Source: DUPQ01 sp041678685
GTDB lineage: Bacteria > Bacillota > Clostridia > DUPQ01
DNA length: 19,312 nt
Reading direction: 5' to 3'
Assembly (NCBI GenBank): GCA_041678685.1
Contig: JBAYNV010000028.1
Location: forward strand, 1-19,312
The position numbers and the translations under genes were made by a program. The notes under the pieces are model-generated. The model ran no database searches. It had not been told where the DNA came from and was given only the letters and a program-made list of their open reading frames with translations. Of the stretch, positions 6,996-14,307 are shown in pieces (positions within the stretch are counted from its first letter, which is position 1; every line of letters begins with the position of its first letter).

Positions 6996-8696
6996 ATGAA
7001 CAGATATGCAGTCTATCATATGTGCGGCGGAACGTATGCATATGCAACAGACAAGAATACTATAAATGTAAGGATCCGTACGGCAAAGAATGATTGCACA
7101 TCAGTGTATGTGCATTATCTGAACGTGTATGATCATACATCGATCCGTAAAATAGAGAAAATGGACAGAATACTGACAGATGAATATTTTGATATGTATG
7201 AAGCAGAACTCATGCTCAGAGAAAGGCATTTTAAATATTTCTTTGAGCTTGTTAAGAATGATGAGAGAGTATTCTATACCGGTGACGGCTTCATGGAAAA
7301 GGATATAGCAAATGAGAACAGTTTCTTTTTCCCTGTGATAAATGACGATGAAATATATACTTACCCGAAATGGGCAGAAGGAGCGCTGGTATATCAGATT
7401 TTCATAGACAGATTCAACAGCAGTCAGCCAAAATCATACATTAATGCGAAATGGGACAAACGTCCTTCGCGTGAGGATTTTTTCGGAGGGGATTTTGCAG
7501 GGATAATAGAGAAGCTGGACTATATGCGGTCCTTAGGTACTGATGTGATTTACTTAGGTCCGGTTTTTTCTTCCAGGACAAACCATAAGTATGATATAGA
7601 AGATTATTACTCCATCGATGAAATGTTTGGTGATGAGCAGGGACTGGCCGGACTGGTGACAGCTATCCACGACAAGGGGATGAGGATAATACTCGATTGT
7701 GTTTTTAATCACATGAGCTGTTATAACCCTATTTTCATGGATATTGTGGAAAAAGGACAGGCGTCTGAGTATAAAGACTGGTTCTTTATTTATGATTATC
7801 CTGTGGAGATCGGAAAAAGCAATTACGATACTTTTGCCGGCTGTGTTCCTTCAATGCCAAGGATCAACACTGCAAATGAAAAGGCAATAGATTATCTTGT
7901 AGATTCAGCGGTGTACTGGACTAAAAAACTTGGGATAGACGGCTGGAGGCTGGATGTCGCTGATGAGGTATCGGTGAGCTTATGGAAAAAGTTCAGAAAA
8001 GAGATCCAAAAAGCAAACAGTGAGGTTCTGGTGATAGGCGAGATCTGGAACGATGCGGCAAAGTGGATGAATGGGGATCAGATGCATACGGTAACGAATT
8101 ACAAATACAGAAAATGGTTACTGGACTGCATACAGGGCATGATAGGGCCGGACAAATTCTGGGACAGGATATCTTCTAACAGTATGCTGTATAAAACACC
8201 ATCATACGGATACCTTATAAATCTTTTAGGCAGTCATGATACTGTAAGGCTTTCAAGTATGATCGGGATAGAAAAAGCCCGGCTGGCTTTACTGACTACA
8301 ATAGCATTCCAGGGAATGTGCCTTATATATTACGGTGATGAGATCGGAATGGAAGGTGCGGAAGATCCGGATAACAGAAGGACCATGCAATGGGATGGTA
8401 TCACAAGTGATATGTATGACTATATCCATGAAATTTCGATTTTAAGAAATGAATATCCCGCTTTAAAACACGGTCAGCTTATACCCTTAAAGAGCGATAA
8501 AAAACTATTGGCATTCGAAAGAAAGCTGGATGACCAGATCCTTGAAGTGTATGTGAATTACAGCGATGAAGAATGCTTCATTGAAAAAAGGAATGCGATA
8601 TTCATGTATTCTGCAGAAAAAAATATTTCACATACGGAAAAAACCGGCATTGATCGCATCGGGCCGTTAGCCTTTGCGATTTGCATAAAAATTTAG
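6996..8696 (+). CDS. GH13 alpha-glucan hydrolase, neopullulanase/cyclomaltodextrinase-like
   Basis: The 566-residue enzyme has a CBM34-like beta domain at residues 1 to about 125, then the GH13 barrel beginning A-L-V-Y-Q-I-F-I-D-R-F near 130. Conserved regions are D-C-V-F-N-H, G-W-R-L-D-V-A-D-E with nucleophile D320, G-E-I-W-N with acid/base E349, and S-H-D-T with H414/D415. Length and N-domain fit neopullulanase, maltogenic amylase or cyclomaltodextrinase. There is no signal peptide, so it works in the cytoplasm on oligosaccharides brought in by the fused transporter, releasing glucose or maltose-type products. The start at 6996 follows GAGAGGTG and lies 10 bases past the permease stop. The stop is TAG. 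The exact linkage specificity (alpha-1,4, alpha-1,6 or cyclodextrins) cannot be read from the sequence. Confidence 0.93.
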   Translation: MNRYAVYHMCGGTYAYATDKNTINVRIRTAKNDCTSVYVHYLNVYDHTSIRKIEKMDRILTDEYFDMYEAELMLRERHFKYFFELVKNDERVFYTGDGFMEKDIANENSFFFPVINDDEIYTYPKWAEGALVYQIFIDRFNSSQPKSYINAKWDKRPSREDFFGGDFAGIIEKLDYMRSLGTDVIYLGPVFSSRTNHKYDIEDYYSIDEMFGDEQGLAGLVTAIHDKGMRIILDCVFNHMSCYNPIFMDIVEKGQASEYKDWFFIYDYPVEIGKSNYDTFAGCVPSMPRINTANEKAIDYLVDSAVYWTKKLGIDGWRLDVADEVSVSLWKKFRKEIQKANSEVLVIGEIWNDAAKWMNGDQMHTVTNYKYRKWLLDCIQGMIGPDKFWDRISSNSMLYKTPSYGYLINLLGSHDTVRLSSMIGIEKARLALLTTIAFQGMCLIYYGDEIGMEGAEDPDNRRTMQWDGITSDMYDYIHEISILRNEYPALKHGQLIPLKSDKKLLAFERKLDDQILEVYVNYSDEECFIEKRNAIFMYSAEKNISHTEKTGIDRIGPLAFAICIKI

Positions 8697-8712
8697 AAAG
8701 GTGGTTATGGAA

Positions 8713-9555
8713 ATGAAGAGAACTATCAGATTGCTTGCCCTTGTCGTTTGTATATGCATTCTGTCCGTAAGTCTGTTTGGATGCTCGAAAGGTAAAGAGG
8801 AGGAATCAGTAGTAGCTGAGAAGACCTATTACCTTACCGGAAGTTTCAACGGATATAACGTTGCAGATGAAGCATATGTAATGAAAAAGGTAAGTGAAGA
8901 GAGCATGCTTGTACAAAGCATGCCGGATGCCGATCTTTACTATTTTACTGTGAATGCTGAAAACCTTACACCGGATGCAGTGTACGGACAGCATTACTAC
9001 AAGGTAACAGCAGGAAATTGGGAAGAGGCCTGGGGAACTGAAGTATATGATCTGCAGCCTGCAGCTGTTTATTATGATGCGGATGGAAATCCCACAGGAT
9101 TGGGATCGATCTATATCCCGGGTGACTACATAGGTGAGTTAACGGTAGTATTTGATGCGGTAACGAAAAAAATATATGACAACACCATGTCTAAAAGTTT
9201 CGAACCCAGAATATATGGTGACATCAGTACATCCTTTGGCATGCTGAAAGACTGGGATTATTCAGAAGAAGGGTCTTTTGCGATGACCAAGAACGTTGCA
9301 GGAATATATGAAGCTGATCTTGAACTTCCTGCATTTACAGGAACAGCAGAAACGGGTGCGACCCTGTATGTCGTTTTAAGTTCCAAATGCTATATGGCAG
9401 TCGGAAGTGAGTATGATTACATATCATGGGGAGCTCTTGAGCAATACCTGATATCCGGAACCGGTGCTCCAGATGTTATCAGGCCGGAATCCTCAGCCAC
9501 TTATCATATAACATTCAACCCGGTGACACAGGAAGTAAAAGTAACGAAAAATTAA
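8713..9555 (+). CDS. Surface lipoprotein with two SusE/X25-like domains, probable glycan binder
   Basis: The 280-residue protein begins with a lipoprotein signal peptide (MKRTIRLLALVV...) ending in the lipobox S-L-F-G-C, with the lipidated cysteine at C24, followed by a charged linker (SKGKEEES). Two beta-rich segments follow: about residues 37-155, opening Y-Y-L-T-G-S-F-N-G-Y and closing L-T-V-V-F-D-A-V-T-K-K-I-Y, and about 165-280, opening P-R-I-Y-G-D-I-S and closing Y-H-I-T-F-N-P-V-T-Q-E-V-K-V. This resembles the SusE/SusF or X25-type starch-associated beta-sandwich, suggesting an outer-face alpha-glucan binder that feeds the transporter; this is inferred from weak similarity. The ATG at 8713 is favoured by AGGTGG at 8699-8704; GTG 8701 and ATG 8707 are also in frame. 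It follows the GH13 gene closely and is followed by a stem-loop. Confidence 0.75.
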   Translation: MKRTIRLLALVVCICILSVSLFGCSKGKEEESVVAEKTYYLTGSFNGYNVADEAYVMKKVSEESMLVQSMPDADLYYFTVNAENLTPDAVYGQHYYKVTAGNWEEAWGTEVYDLQPAAVYYDADGNPTGLGSIYIPGDYIGELTVVFDAVTKKIYDNTMSKSFEPRIYGDISTSFGMLKDWDYSEEGSFAMTKNVAGIYEADLELPAFTGTAETGATLYVVLSSKCYMAVGSEYDYISWGALEQYLISGTGAPDVIRPESSATYHITFNPVTQEVKVTKN

Positions 9556-9573
9556 CAGGCCGTGGCTTTTGAC

Positions 9574-9598
9574 AGGGCAGGAGCACTGATCCTGCCCT
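9574..9598 (+). terminator. Stem-loop between lipoprotein and amidohydrolase genes, weak terminator or mRNA processing/stability element
   Basis: AGGGCAGGA (9574-9582) pairs perfectly with TCCTGCCCT (9590-9598) across a 7-base loop. Only a short T stretch follows (TTC), so it is a poor intrinsic terminator and probably allows read-through, reducing expression of, or separating, the last two genes of the operon. Confidence 0.6.
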
Positions 9599-9622
9599 TC
9601 AAAGGCATTTAATGAGGCGGAT

Positions 9623-10369
9623 ATGAAGATCATCGATACACATGTGCATTACGGAAAGATAAGCAGTTTCAATATGCCGCTTGAGGATATTTTAGTATTG
9701 ATAAAAAGCAGGAATATCGATGCTGCGGTGATATCCAGTATTGAAAATGCGGAAATATATGAAGGATCCCTGTGCAATGACAGTATAACGAATAATGCCT
9801 GCCTTCTGGATGAAATAAAAGATGACGACCGGTTATACATGCAGTATTGGATAAAACCAAATACAGAACGCATGAATGACGGTATCGCGTACTTTATAGA
9901 AAATAACAGAAATAAGATCATTGGGCTTAAGATCCATCCGTTTTTATCCGGTATGTGTATTACGGATGACCGTATCCGTCCTTATCTGGATTATGCAAAA
10001 CAGATCCGTTTACCCGTGTCCGTACACACTGCAAAGGGATATGGCTGCGAATGCCGTTATCTGGCTTCGGTATGTGAAAAGTATCCAAAAGTGGATTTTA
10101 TAGCAGTGCATATGGATCTGGGTACAGACCATAAAGAGGCTGTGGAGCTGATAAACGGCATACCTAACCTGTACGGTGATGTTTCATGGATCAAATACAG
10201 CGATTATCTGGATCTGGGTGTTTCTCCCGGTAAAGTCATGTTTGGAAGTGACATACCTATAAATATGGATACTGCTTATGATTTTTACGAAGGGTATTTT
10301 ATAAACAAAAACAGAGAGAAAGGATTAATGATGGGAAATGCCCTGAAGCTTTTTCCATCGTTGAAATGA
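9623..10369 (+). CDS. Amidohydrolase-2 family metal-dependent hydrolase or decarboxylase
   Basis: The 248-residue protein shows the metal ligand pattern of amidohydrolase-superfamily TIM barrels: D-T-H-V-H (H7, H9) at the N-terminus, K-I-H-P (H105), S-V-H-T (H135), A-V-H-M-D (H163) and F-G-S-D (D210). This fits the Amidohydro_2 group, whose members hydrolyse lactones or amides or decarboxylate small aromatic or sugar-derived acids; the substrate here is unknown. The protein is shorter than many relatives (about 280-330 residues) but carries all expected ligands. No signal peptide is present, so it is cytoplasmic. A GAGGCGG sequence precedes the ATG closely. It lies between the stem-loop after the lipoprotein gene and a URO-D-like gene that starts 6 bases after its stop, so these two are probably translated together and may act in one pathway. 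Confidence 0.82.
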   Translation: MKIIDTHVHYGKISSFNMPLEDILVLIKSRNIDAAVISSIENAEIYEGSLCNDSITNNACLLDEIKDDDRLYMQYWIKPNTERMNDGIAYFIENNRNKIIGLKIHPFLSGMCITDDRIRPYLDYAKQIRLPVSVHTAKGYGCECRYLASVCEKYPKVDFIAVHMDLGTDHKEAVELINGIPNLYGDVSWIKYSDYLDLGVSPGKVMFGSDIPINMDTAYDFYEGYFINKNREKGLMMGNALKLFPSLK

Positions 10370-10375
10370 TACAGA

Positions 10376-11368
10376 ATGCGGGAACCTGATTTTAATAATA
10401 TAATCAAAATACTGCAGAGAAAAACTCCTGAGCGTCCCACTCTGTTCGAGTTCTATATAAATAACCGTATTTCAGAGATCCTTTCGGGTATGAAAAGCAA
10501 AAGCACATGGGATTGCCCGTGGAATTATGAAATGAACATAAAAGCAATGGGGACCGCAGGATATGACTATATCACTTTACACGGAAGTGACTTTGATTAT
10601 CCGCATCTTCCCGAAGGCCGGGGGTATCTCATATATGATCAAAGATCACTGGATTCCTATCGGTTCATGGATCCATATAAAGCGGATTACAGCAGGCTGG
10701 AAAAATGTGAAAAACTGCTTCCTGAAAATATGAAGATAATCGCATTCGGACCCGGAGGCGTTCTGGAAAATATCATGATGCTTGTCGGATATGAGAATAT
10801 GTGCATCATCATGTACGAGGATCAGGTCCTGTTTAAAAAGATATGTGACGAAGTGGGCCAACGGCTTGTAGGATATTATGAGAAATGCCTGCAATACGAT
10901 AGTGTCGGGGCAATAATGGCTAATGATGACTGGGGATTCAAGACAGGGACGATGCTGGCGCCGGACGATCTTCGCAGATACATATTCCCATATCATAAAG
11001 AAATAGCGGATATGGCTCACAGATCCGGAAGGATGGCTATATTGCACTCATGCGGGAATCTCGAAAGCGTGATGGATGATATTATCGATGACATGAAATA
11101 TGACGCAAAACATTCATTTGAAGACAATATCCTTAAGGTCGAAGATGAGTATATGAAATATGGGAACCGGATCGCTATCCTCGGAGGCATAGATCTGGAT
11201 TTCATGACACGTAAAACTCCTGAAGAGATCACAAAACGGTGTGATCATCTTATGACCCTGACGAAATTCAAAGGGTATGCGCTCGGAACAGGTAACAGCA
11301 TACCGGACTACATCCCATTTGAGAATTATACCGCCATGATCAGATGCGTATATCCTGAATTCGGTTAG
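10376..11368 (+). CDS. Second URO-D superfamily protein
   Basis: The 330-residue protein belongs to the large uncharacterised URO-D-like group found outside haem synthesis. Recognisable segments are the I-A-F-G-P-G-G-V block, D-D-W-G-F-K-T-G in mid-protein, L-H-S-C-G-N (H224, C226), Y-G-N-R-I-A-I-L-G-G-I-D and the C-terminal G-Y-A-L-G-T-G-N-S-I-P. The H-x-C pair of the zinc motif is present, but the distal cysteine seen in MtaA-type enzymes is not obvious; that region reads G-G-I-D-L-D. It therefore differs from the other URO-D protein encoded at 2731-3798 and is probably not redundant with it. The ATG at 10376 has no clear ribosome-binding site and lies 6 bases after the amidohydrolase stop, suggesting translational coupling. 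It is the last gene of the sugar locus. The reaction is unknown: methyl transfer or C1/decarboxylation chemistry are possibilities. Confidence 0.8.
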   Translation: MREPDFNNIIKILQRKTPERPTLFEFYINNRISEILSGMKSKSTWDCPWNYEMNIKAMGTAGYDYITLHGSDFDYPHLPEGRGYLIYDQRSLDSYRFMDPYKADYSRLEKCEKLLPENMKIIAFGPGGVLENIMMLVGYENMCIIMYEDQVLFKKICDEVGQRLVGYYEKCLQYDSVGAIMANDDWGFKTGTMLAPDDLRRYIFPYHKEIADMAHRSGRMAILHSCGNLESVMDDIIDDMKYDAKHSFEDNILKVEDEYMKYGNRIAILGGIDLDFMTRKTPEEITKRCDHLMTLTKFKGYALGTGNSIPDYIPFENYTAMIRCVYPEFG

Positions 11369-11375
11369 ATAATGG

Positions 11376-11404
11376 TTGACAACATGCTTTTCCCGCGATA
11401 ATAT
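11376..11404 (+). promoter_or_regulatory. Promoter of the thiamine-transport unit
   Basis: A perfect TTGACA at 11376-11381 is followed by GATAAT at 11397-11402 (15-base spacer) or TAATAT at 11399-11404 (17-base spacer). Transcription would begin near 11409-11411, giving a leader of about 190 bases that contains the TPP aptamer. Confidence 0.65.
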
Positions 11405-11408
11405 ATTC

Positions 11409-11453
11409 ATGCGGCTGATAATAAACGGTCAGACGCATACGATGATATCGTAT
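11409..11453 (+). other. Two consecutive hairpins at the 5' end of the thiT leader
   Basis: ATGCGGCTGA (11409-11418) pairs with TCAGACGCAT (11429-11438) with one mismatch in ten and a 10-base loop. ATACGAT (11437-11443) pairs perfectly with ATCGTAT (11447-11453) over a 3-base loop. The hairpins overlap by two bases and lie between the predicted transcript start and the TPP aptamer. Neither has a T-tract, so neither looks like a terminator. Their role is unknown; 5'-end mRNA protection is one possibility. Confidence 0.5.
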
Positions 11454-11466
11454 AAAATTGAATATA

Positions 11467-11543
11467 TGCTAGGGGAGCCTTAGGCTGAGAAACAATGATT
11501 GACCCTCACTACTTGATACGGATAATACCGTCGTAAGGAAGCA
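11467..11543 (+). ncRNA. TPP riboswitch (THI element)
   Basis: The aptamer core is recognisable in order: GGGGAGCC (11472-11479), CTGAGA (11485-11490), ACCCT (11502-11506), then CTTGATACGGATAATACCG and CGTAAGGAAGC. The P1 helix can form between TGCT (11467-11470) and AGCA (11540-11543). Known TPP riboswitches bind thiamine pyrophosphate and reduce expression of thiamine synthesis or uptake genes. The gene 57 bases downstream encodes ThiT, which agrees with the identification. Confidence 0.95.
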
Positions 11544-11560
11544 AATAAAAGTGATTTTCT

Positions 11561-11592
11561 AACCTCCTGCATATATGTATAAATGGGAGGTT
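11561..11592 (+). promoter_or_regulatory. Riboswitch expression platform: hairpin burying the thiT Shine-Dalgarno
   Basis: AACCTCC (11561-11567) is exactly complementary to GGAGGTT (11586-11592), and the latter contains the thiT ribosome-binding site (GGGAGG, 11585-11590). Formation of this hairpin when TPP is bound would block translation. Because a five-base T run (11591-11595) ends the stem, some transcription termination is also possible, but the T run overlaps the stem and is short. Confidence 0.7.
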
Positions 11593-11599
11593 TTTGTGT

Positions 11600-12277
11600 A
11601 TGTTGAACTGGTTTTTACTGGAATATGAAGGTGCATATATCCTTACCGTGTGGGGATATGTTGCTGTAGCTCTTGTAATGGCAAGCATGATAGTTGCCAT
11701 CTATTTACTCAGACCCAAGAAGAAAGATATCCGGATAAATAAAACAAAAAGGCTTGCTTTCTGTTCCATGGCGCTCGCTCTGGGTTTTGTTACATCATAC
11801 ATCAAGATAATCGATATGCCGCTTGGAGGCGCCGCGACATTATGCAGTATGCTTTTTATTACCCTTATAGGTTACTGGTACGGGCTTGGAACAGGTCTTC
11901 TTACGGCATTCACATACAGTATGCTCCAGTTCCTGCAGGGACCGTATATGATCAATTTCTGGCAGGTATGCTTTGATTACATATTCGCATTCACCGCCCT
12001 TGGCTTATCCGGGCTGTTCACGGATGCAAAAAACGGCCTCATAAAAGGATATCTCGTATCCATATTCGCCAGGGGTCTTCTGCACTCGATAGGAGGTTAT
12101 CTGTTCTATATGGAATGGATACCTGAGACATTCCCACAGAGCCTGACATCAGTTTATCCGCTTGTATATAACTATTCATATATTCTGGCCGAAGGCGCCA
12201 TAACAGTCGTTATACTTCTTATCCCTGCTGTTAAAAAGGCAATGGAGAGGGTAAAGACGATGGCCATACACGAATAG
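11600..12277 (+). CDS. thiT: ECF thiamine transporter S component ThiT
   Basis: The 225-residue membrane protein binds thiamine as the substrate-specific unit of an energy-coupling-factor transporter. Family features are the S-Y-I-K-I-I-D-M-P-L-G-G segment near the second helix, Y-W-Y-G-L-G-T-G-L-L-T-A-F-T-Y-S-M-L-Q, G-P-Y with downstream F-D-Y-I-F-A-F-T-A-L-G-L-S-G-L-F, and the C-terminal Y-N-Y-S-Y-I-L-A-E. It has an extra N-terminal helix (about residues 11-36) before the usual start of the six-helix core. The ATG at 11600 is chosen because GGGAGG lies 9 bases upstream; a TTG two codons earlier is unlikely. The EcfA/EcfA'/EcfT energising module is not in the window and is normally shared genome-wide. 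It is controlled by the TPP riboswitch directly upstream and ends in a strong terminator, so it is probably a single-gene unit. Confidence 0.93.
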   Translation: MLNWFLLEYEGAYILTVWGYVAVALVMASMIVAIYLLRPKKKDIRINKTKRLAFCSMALALGFVTSYIKIIDMPLGGAATLCSMLFITLIGYWYGLGTGLLTAFTYSMLQFLQGPYMINFWQVCFDYIFAFTALGLSGLFTDAKNGLIKGYLVSIFARGLLHSIGGYLFYMEWIPETFPQSLTSVYPLVYNYSYILAEGAITVVILLIPAVKKAMERVKTMAIHE

Positions 12278-12302
12278 GTTTTACTGTTTGTCTGATAAAG
12301 AT

Positions 12303-12335
12303 AAGGTTTAAGATGCTTCTTAAGCCTTTTTTTTT
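12303..12335 (+). terminator. Intrinsic terminator after thiT
   Basis: AAGGTTTAAG (12303-12312) and CTTAAGCCTT (12319-12328) form a 10-base stem with one G-U pair and a 6-base loop, followed by nine consecutive T (12327-12335). It lies 26 bases after the thiT stop and isolates the histidine operon. Confidence 0.92.
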
Positions 12336-12348
12336 GCAGAAATAACTG

Positions 12349-12377
12349 TTGACATTGTATAATAATTATTGTATCCT
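12349..12377 (+). promoter_or_regulatory. Promoter of the histidine operon
   Basis: TTGACA at 12349-12354 with TATCCT at 12372-12377 (17-base spacer) precedes hisZ. Transcription would start near 12384, giving a leader of only about 50 bases. This is too short for a T-box or a translated attenuator. Confidence 0.6.
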
Positions 12378-12385
12378 ATAAAAAA

Positions 12386-12417
12386 CACTTTAGTAATTTA
12401 TCACTTTAGAGAAGTGA
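12386..12417 (+). promoter_or_regulatory. Palindromic/repeated element in the his leader, possible operator
   Basis: CACTTTAG occurs twice 16 bases apart (12386-12393 and 12402-12409). AGTAATTTATCACT (12392-12405) is an imperfect palindrome, and TCACTT/AAGTGA (12401-12406 and 12412-12417) form a perfect inverted repeat with a 5-base loop. Placement at the predicted transcription start suggests a repressor site or small leader hairpin. The regulator is unknown; a HisR/YerC-type repressor is a guess. Confidence 0.35.
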
Positions 12418-12436
12418 AGTAACGACCGGAGGAGCC

Positions 12437-13669
12437 ATGGCATTACATAACCCTGAGGGGATGACAGACATAATAAACGGGAAATGCTATCTTAAGAAAG
12501 CAAAGGAAGAGGAAATAAGGAAGCTTTTTTTAAGCAGCGGATTCAATGAGATAGAAACTCCGTGTATGGAGTATTTTGACATGTATTATGGGGATAACGA
12601 ATATATCAGACAGGAAGACATATTCAAATTCACAGATAAGACAGGAAAGCTGCTTGTTCTTCGGCCGGATATGACTGTTCCTGCATGCAGGGTAGCGGCG
12701 ACGAAGATGAAAGGACCTCTTCCGTACAAGCTTTCATATATAGAAAAATGCTACAGAGCCAATGATTTCGGAGGCGGCAAACAAAGGGAATTCACTCAGT
12801 GCGGAGCAGAGATACTCGGAAGCAGCGATGCATATTATGATGCTGAAAGCATCCGCTTAGCAGTTAAAACAGCGAAAGCTGTAGGCATAGCGGATATATC
12901 CGTCCAGATCGGACAGGTGGAATTCTTCAGCGGCCTTGCAAAAGCTGCAGGATTCTGTAAAGCGGAATGTGAAAAGATATCAAAACTGATCGATAACAAG
13001 GATAACTTCGGTATAGAGGAATTCCTTAACACTCATGAGACTGAACCATCCATCAGAAAGCATTTATCCTCCCTTACGGGATATATAGGAGGATCTGAAA
13101 TGCTTTTGAAACTCAAGGCTGATCCTTTGAATGAACGATCATTGAAAGCGGTGATGAATCTGTCGGAAATACTGGACATACTTAAGGAAATGGGTATAGA
13201 TCAGCTGGTTTCGATAGACCTTTCTATGGTAAAGAAACTCGGTTACTATACAGGGATGATATTCAGCGGGATGACGTATAAAATGGGGTTCCCGATACTT
13301 GCAGGGGGAAGATATGACAATCTGTGCGGGAAAATGGGCAAGACTCTTCCGGCTACAGGATTTTCGCTTAGCATGGAGATGGCTATGCAGGCTCTGGAGA
13401 GACAGGGATATGAATATGCATCTCAGGCAGAAAACACAGTAATAACATTCACAAAGGAGACAAGGAGCGCGGTACTGAAAAAGGCTGCCTCGATCAAAGG
13501 TGATTTTGAGATACTTGCAGACAGCGATGATGCTGTTCTGTATTGCAAAGACAAGGGAGCATACCGCCTCATAAGATGCATATCGGAAAATGAAGTCACA
13601 GTTGAAGAAAAAGATAATAAGAAAAAAGTGATGACGCTTGCAAAATGGAGTGAAAAATGGAATATCTGA
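12437..13669 (+). CDS. hisZ: ATP phosphoribosyltransferase regulatory subunit HisZ
   Basis: The 410-residue protein is a histidyl-tRNA-synthetase paralogue that forms a complex with short HisG and is needed for its activity and histidine feedback. Class II synthetase-type motifs are visible: P-E-G-M-T-D-I near the start, L-R-P-D-M-T-V-P-A-C-R (R76), E-K-C-Y-R-A-N and G-G-K-Q-R-E-F-T-Q-C-G, and A-G-G-R-Y-D-N at 289. It lacks a full anticodon-binding synthetase C-terminus, and its position directly before a short hisG supports HisZ rather than HisS. GGAGGAG at 12428-12434 precedes the ATG. Its last 13 bases overlap hisG. It opens the his operon behind its own promoter. Confidence 0.92.
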   Translation: MALHNPEGMTDIINGKCYLKKAKEEEIRKLFLSSGFNEIETPCMEYFDMYYGDNEYIRQEDIFKFTDKTGKLLVLRPDMTVPACRVAATKMKGPLPYKLSYIEKCYRANDFGGGKQREFTQCGAEILGSSDAYYDAESIRLAVKTAKAVGIADISVQIGQVEFFSGLAKAAGFCKAECEKISKLIDNKDNFGIEEFLNTHETEPSIRKHLSSLTGYIGGSEMLLKLKADPLNERSLKAVMNLSEILDILKEMGIDQLVSIDLSMVKKLGYYTGMIFSGMTYKMGFPILAGGRYDNLCGKMGKTLPATGFSLSMEMAMQALERQGYEYASQAENTVITFTKETRSAVLKKAASIKGDFEILADSDDAVLYCKDKGAYRLIRCISENEVTVEEKDNKKKVMTLAKWSEKWNI

Positions 13670-14307
13670 AGATAGCGCTTCCCAAGGGAAGGCTTGCGGT
13701 CCAGACAATGGAGTTCTTTAAAAAGGCCGGCATAAAGTGCAGGGATATAGACGAAGATTCAAGAAAGCTTATATTTTTTGATAATGATGCGAATCTGGAA
13801 ATATTCCTGGTAAAGCCGTCCGATGTGCCTGTATATGTGGAATACGGCGCGGCAGACATAGGCGTCGCAGGGAAAGACACCCTTATGGAAGAATACAGGA
13901 ATCTGTATGATGTACTGAACCTGGGATTCGGAAAATGCACCATGTGTGTTGCAGGAGAAGAACAGTATATAGGGAGAATGGATGAGATAACGAACAAAAG
14001 AGTCGCTACAAAATATCCGAGGATAGCTTCTGAATATTACAGGAACGTCAAGAATGAGAATGTGGAGATAATAAAGCTAAACGGATCGGTCGAACTGGCG
14101 CCTCTTTGCGGATTATCCGAATTCATCGTGGATATAGTGGAAAGCGGTAAAACGCTGCAGGCAAACGGACTGGTGGTCCTGGAAAAGATATGCGACATAT
14201 CTGCGCACCTCATAGTCAACAAGGTGAGCATGAATATAAAAAGAGAAAGTATATCAGGTATGATAGACGCGCTGAAAAAGGAGCTGGATAATGGTACCGG
14301 TATTTAA
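13657..14307 (+). CDS. hisG: ATP phosphoribosyltransferase, short form HisG
   Basis: This catalyses the first step of histidine synthesis, joining ATP and PRPP to phosphoribosyl-ATP. At 216 residues it is the short form that lacks the C-terminal regulatory domain and depends on HisZ, encoded just upstream. Visible motifs are A-L-P-K-G-R-L at the start, G-A-A-D-I-G-V-A-G-K-D, A-T-K-Y-P-R-I-A, and the PRPP-binding segment V-D-I-V-E-S-G-K-T-L at residues 158-167. The start overlaps the end of hisZ by 13 bases, with GGAG 6 bases ahead of the ATG. The gene overlaps hisD by 17 bases. Confidence 0.96.
   Translation: MEYLKIALPKGRLAVQTMEFFKKAGIKCRDIDEDSRKLIFFDNDANLEIFLVKPSDVPVYVEYGAADIGVAGKDTLMEEYRNLYDVLNLGFGKCTMCVAGEEQYIGRMDEITNKRVATKYPRIASEYYRNVKNENVEIIKLNGSVELAPLCGLSEFIVDIVESGKTLQANGLVVLEKICDISAHLIVNKVSMNIKRESISGMIDALKKELDNGTGI

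Noticed and set aside
11409..11438. Terminator for the sugar operon
   Set aside because: The hairpin is good but no T-tract follows, and it lies downstream of the promoter of the thiamine unit.
12384..12436. T-box or histidine attenuator before hisZ
   Set aside because: The leader is about 50 bases with no T-box core and no His-codon leader peptide.
13139..13708. 189-codon minus-strand frame opposite hisZ/hisG
   Set aside because: Antisense to recognised genes, with Cys/His/Phe-rich composition and no recognisable domain.
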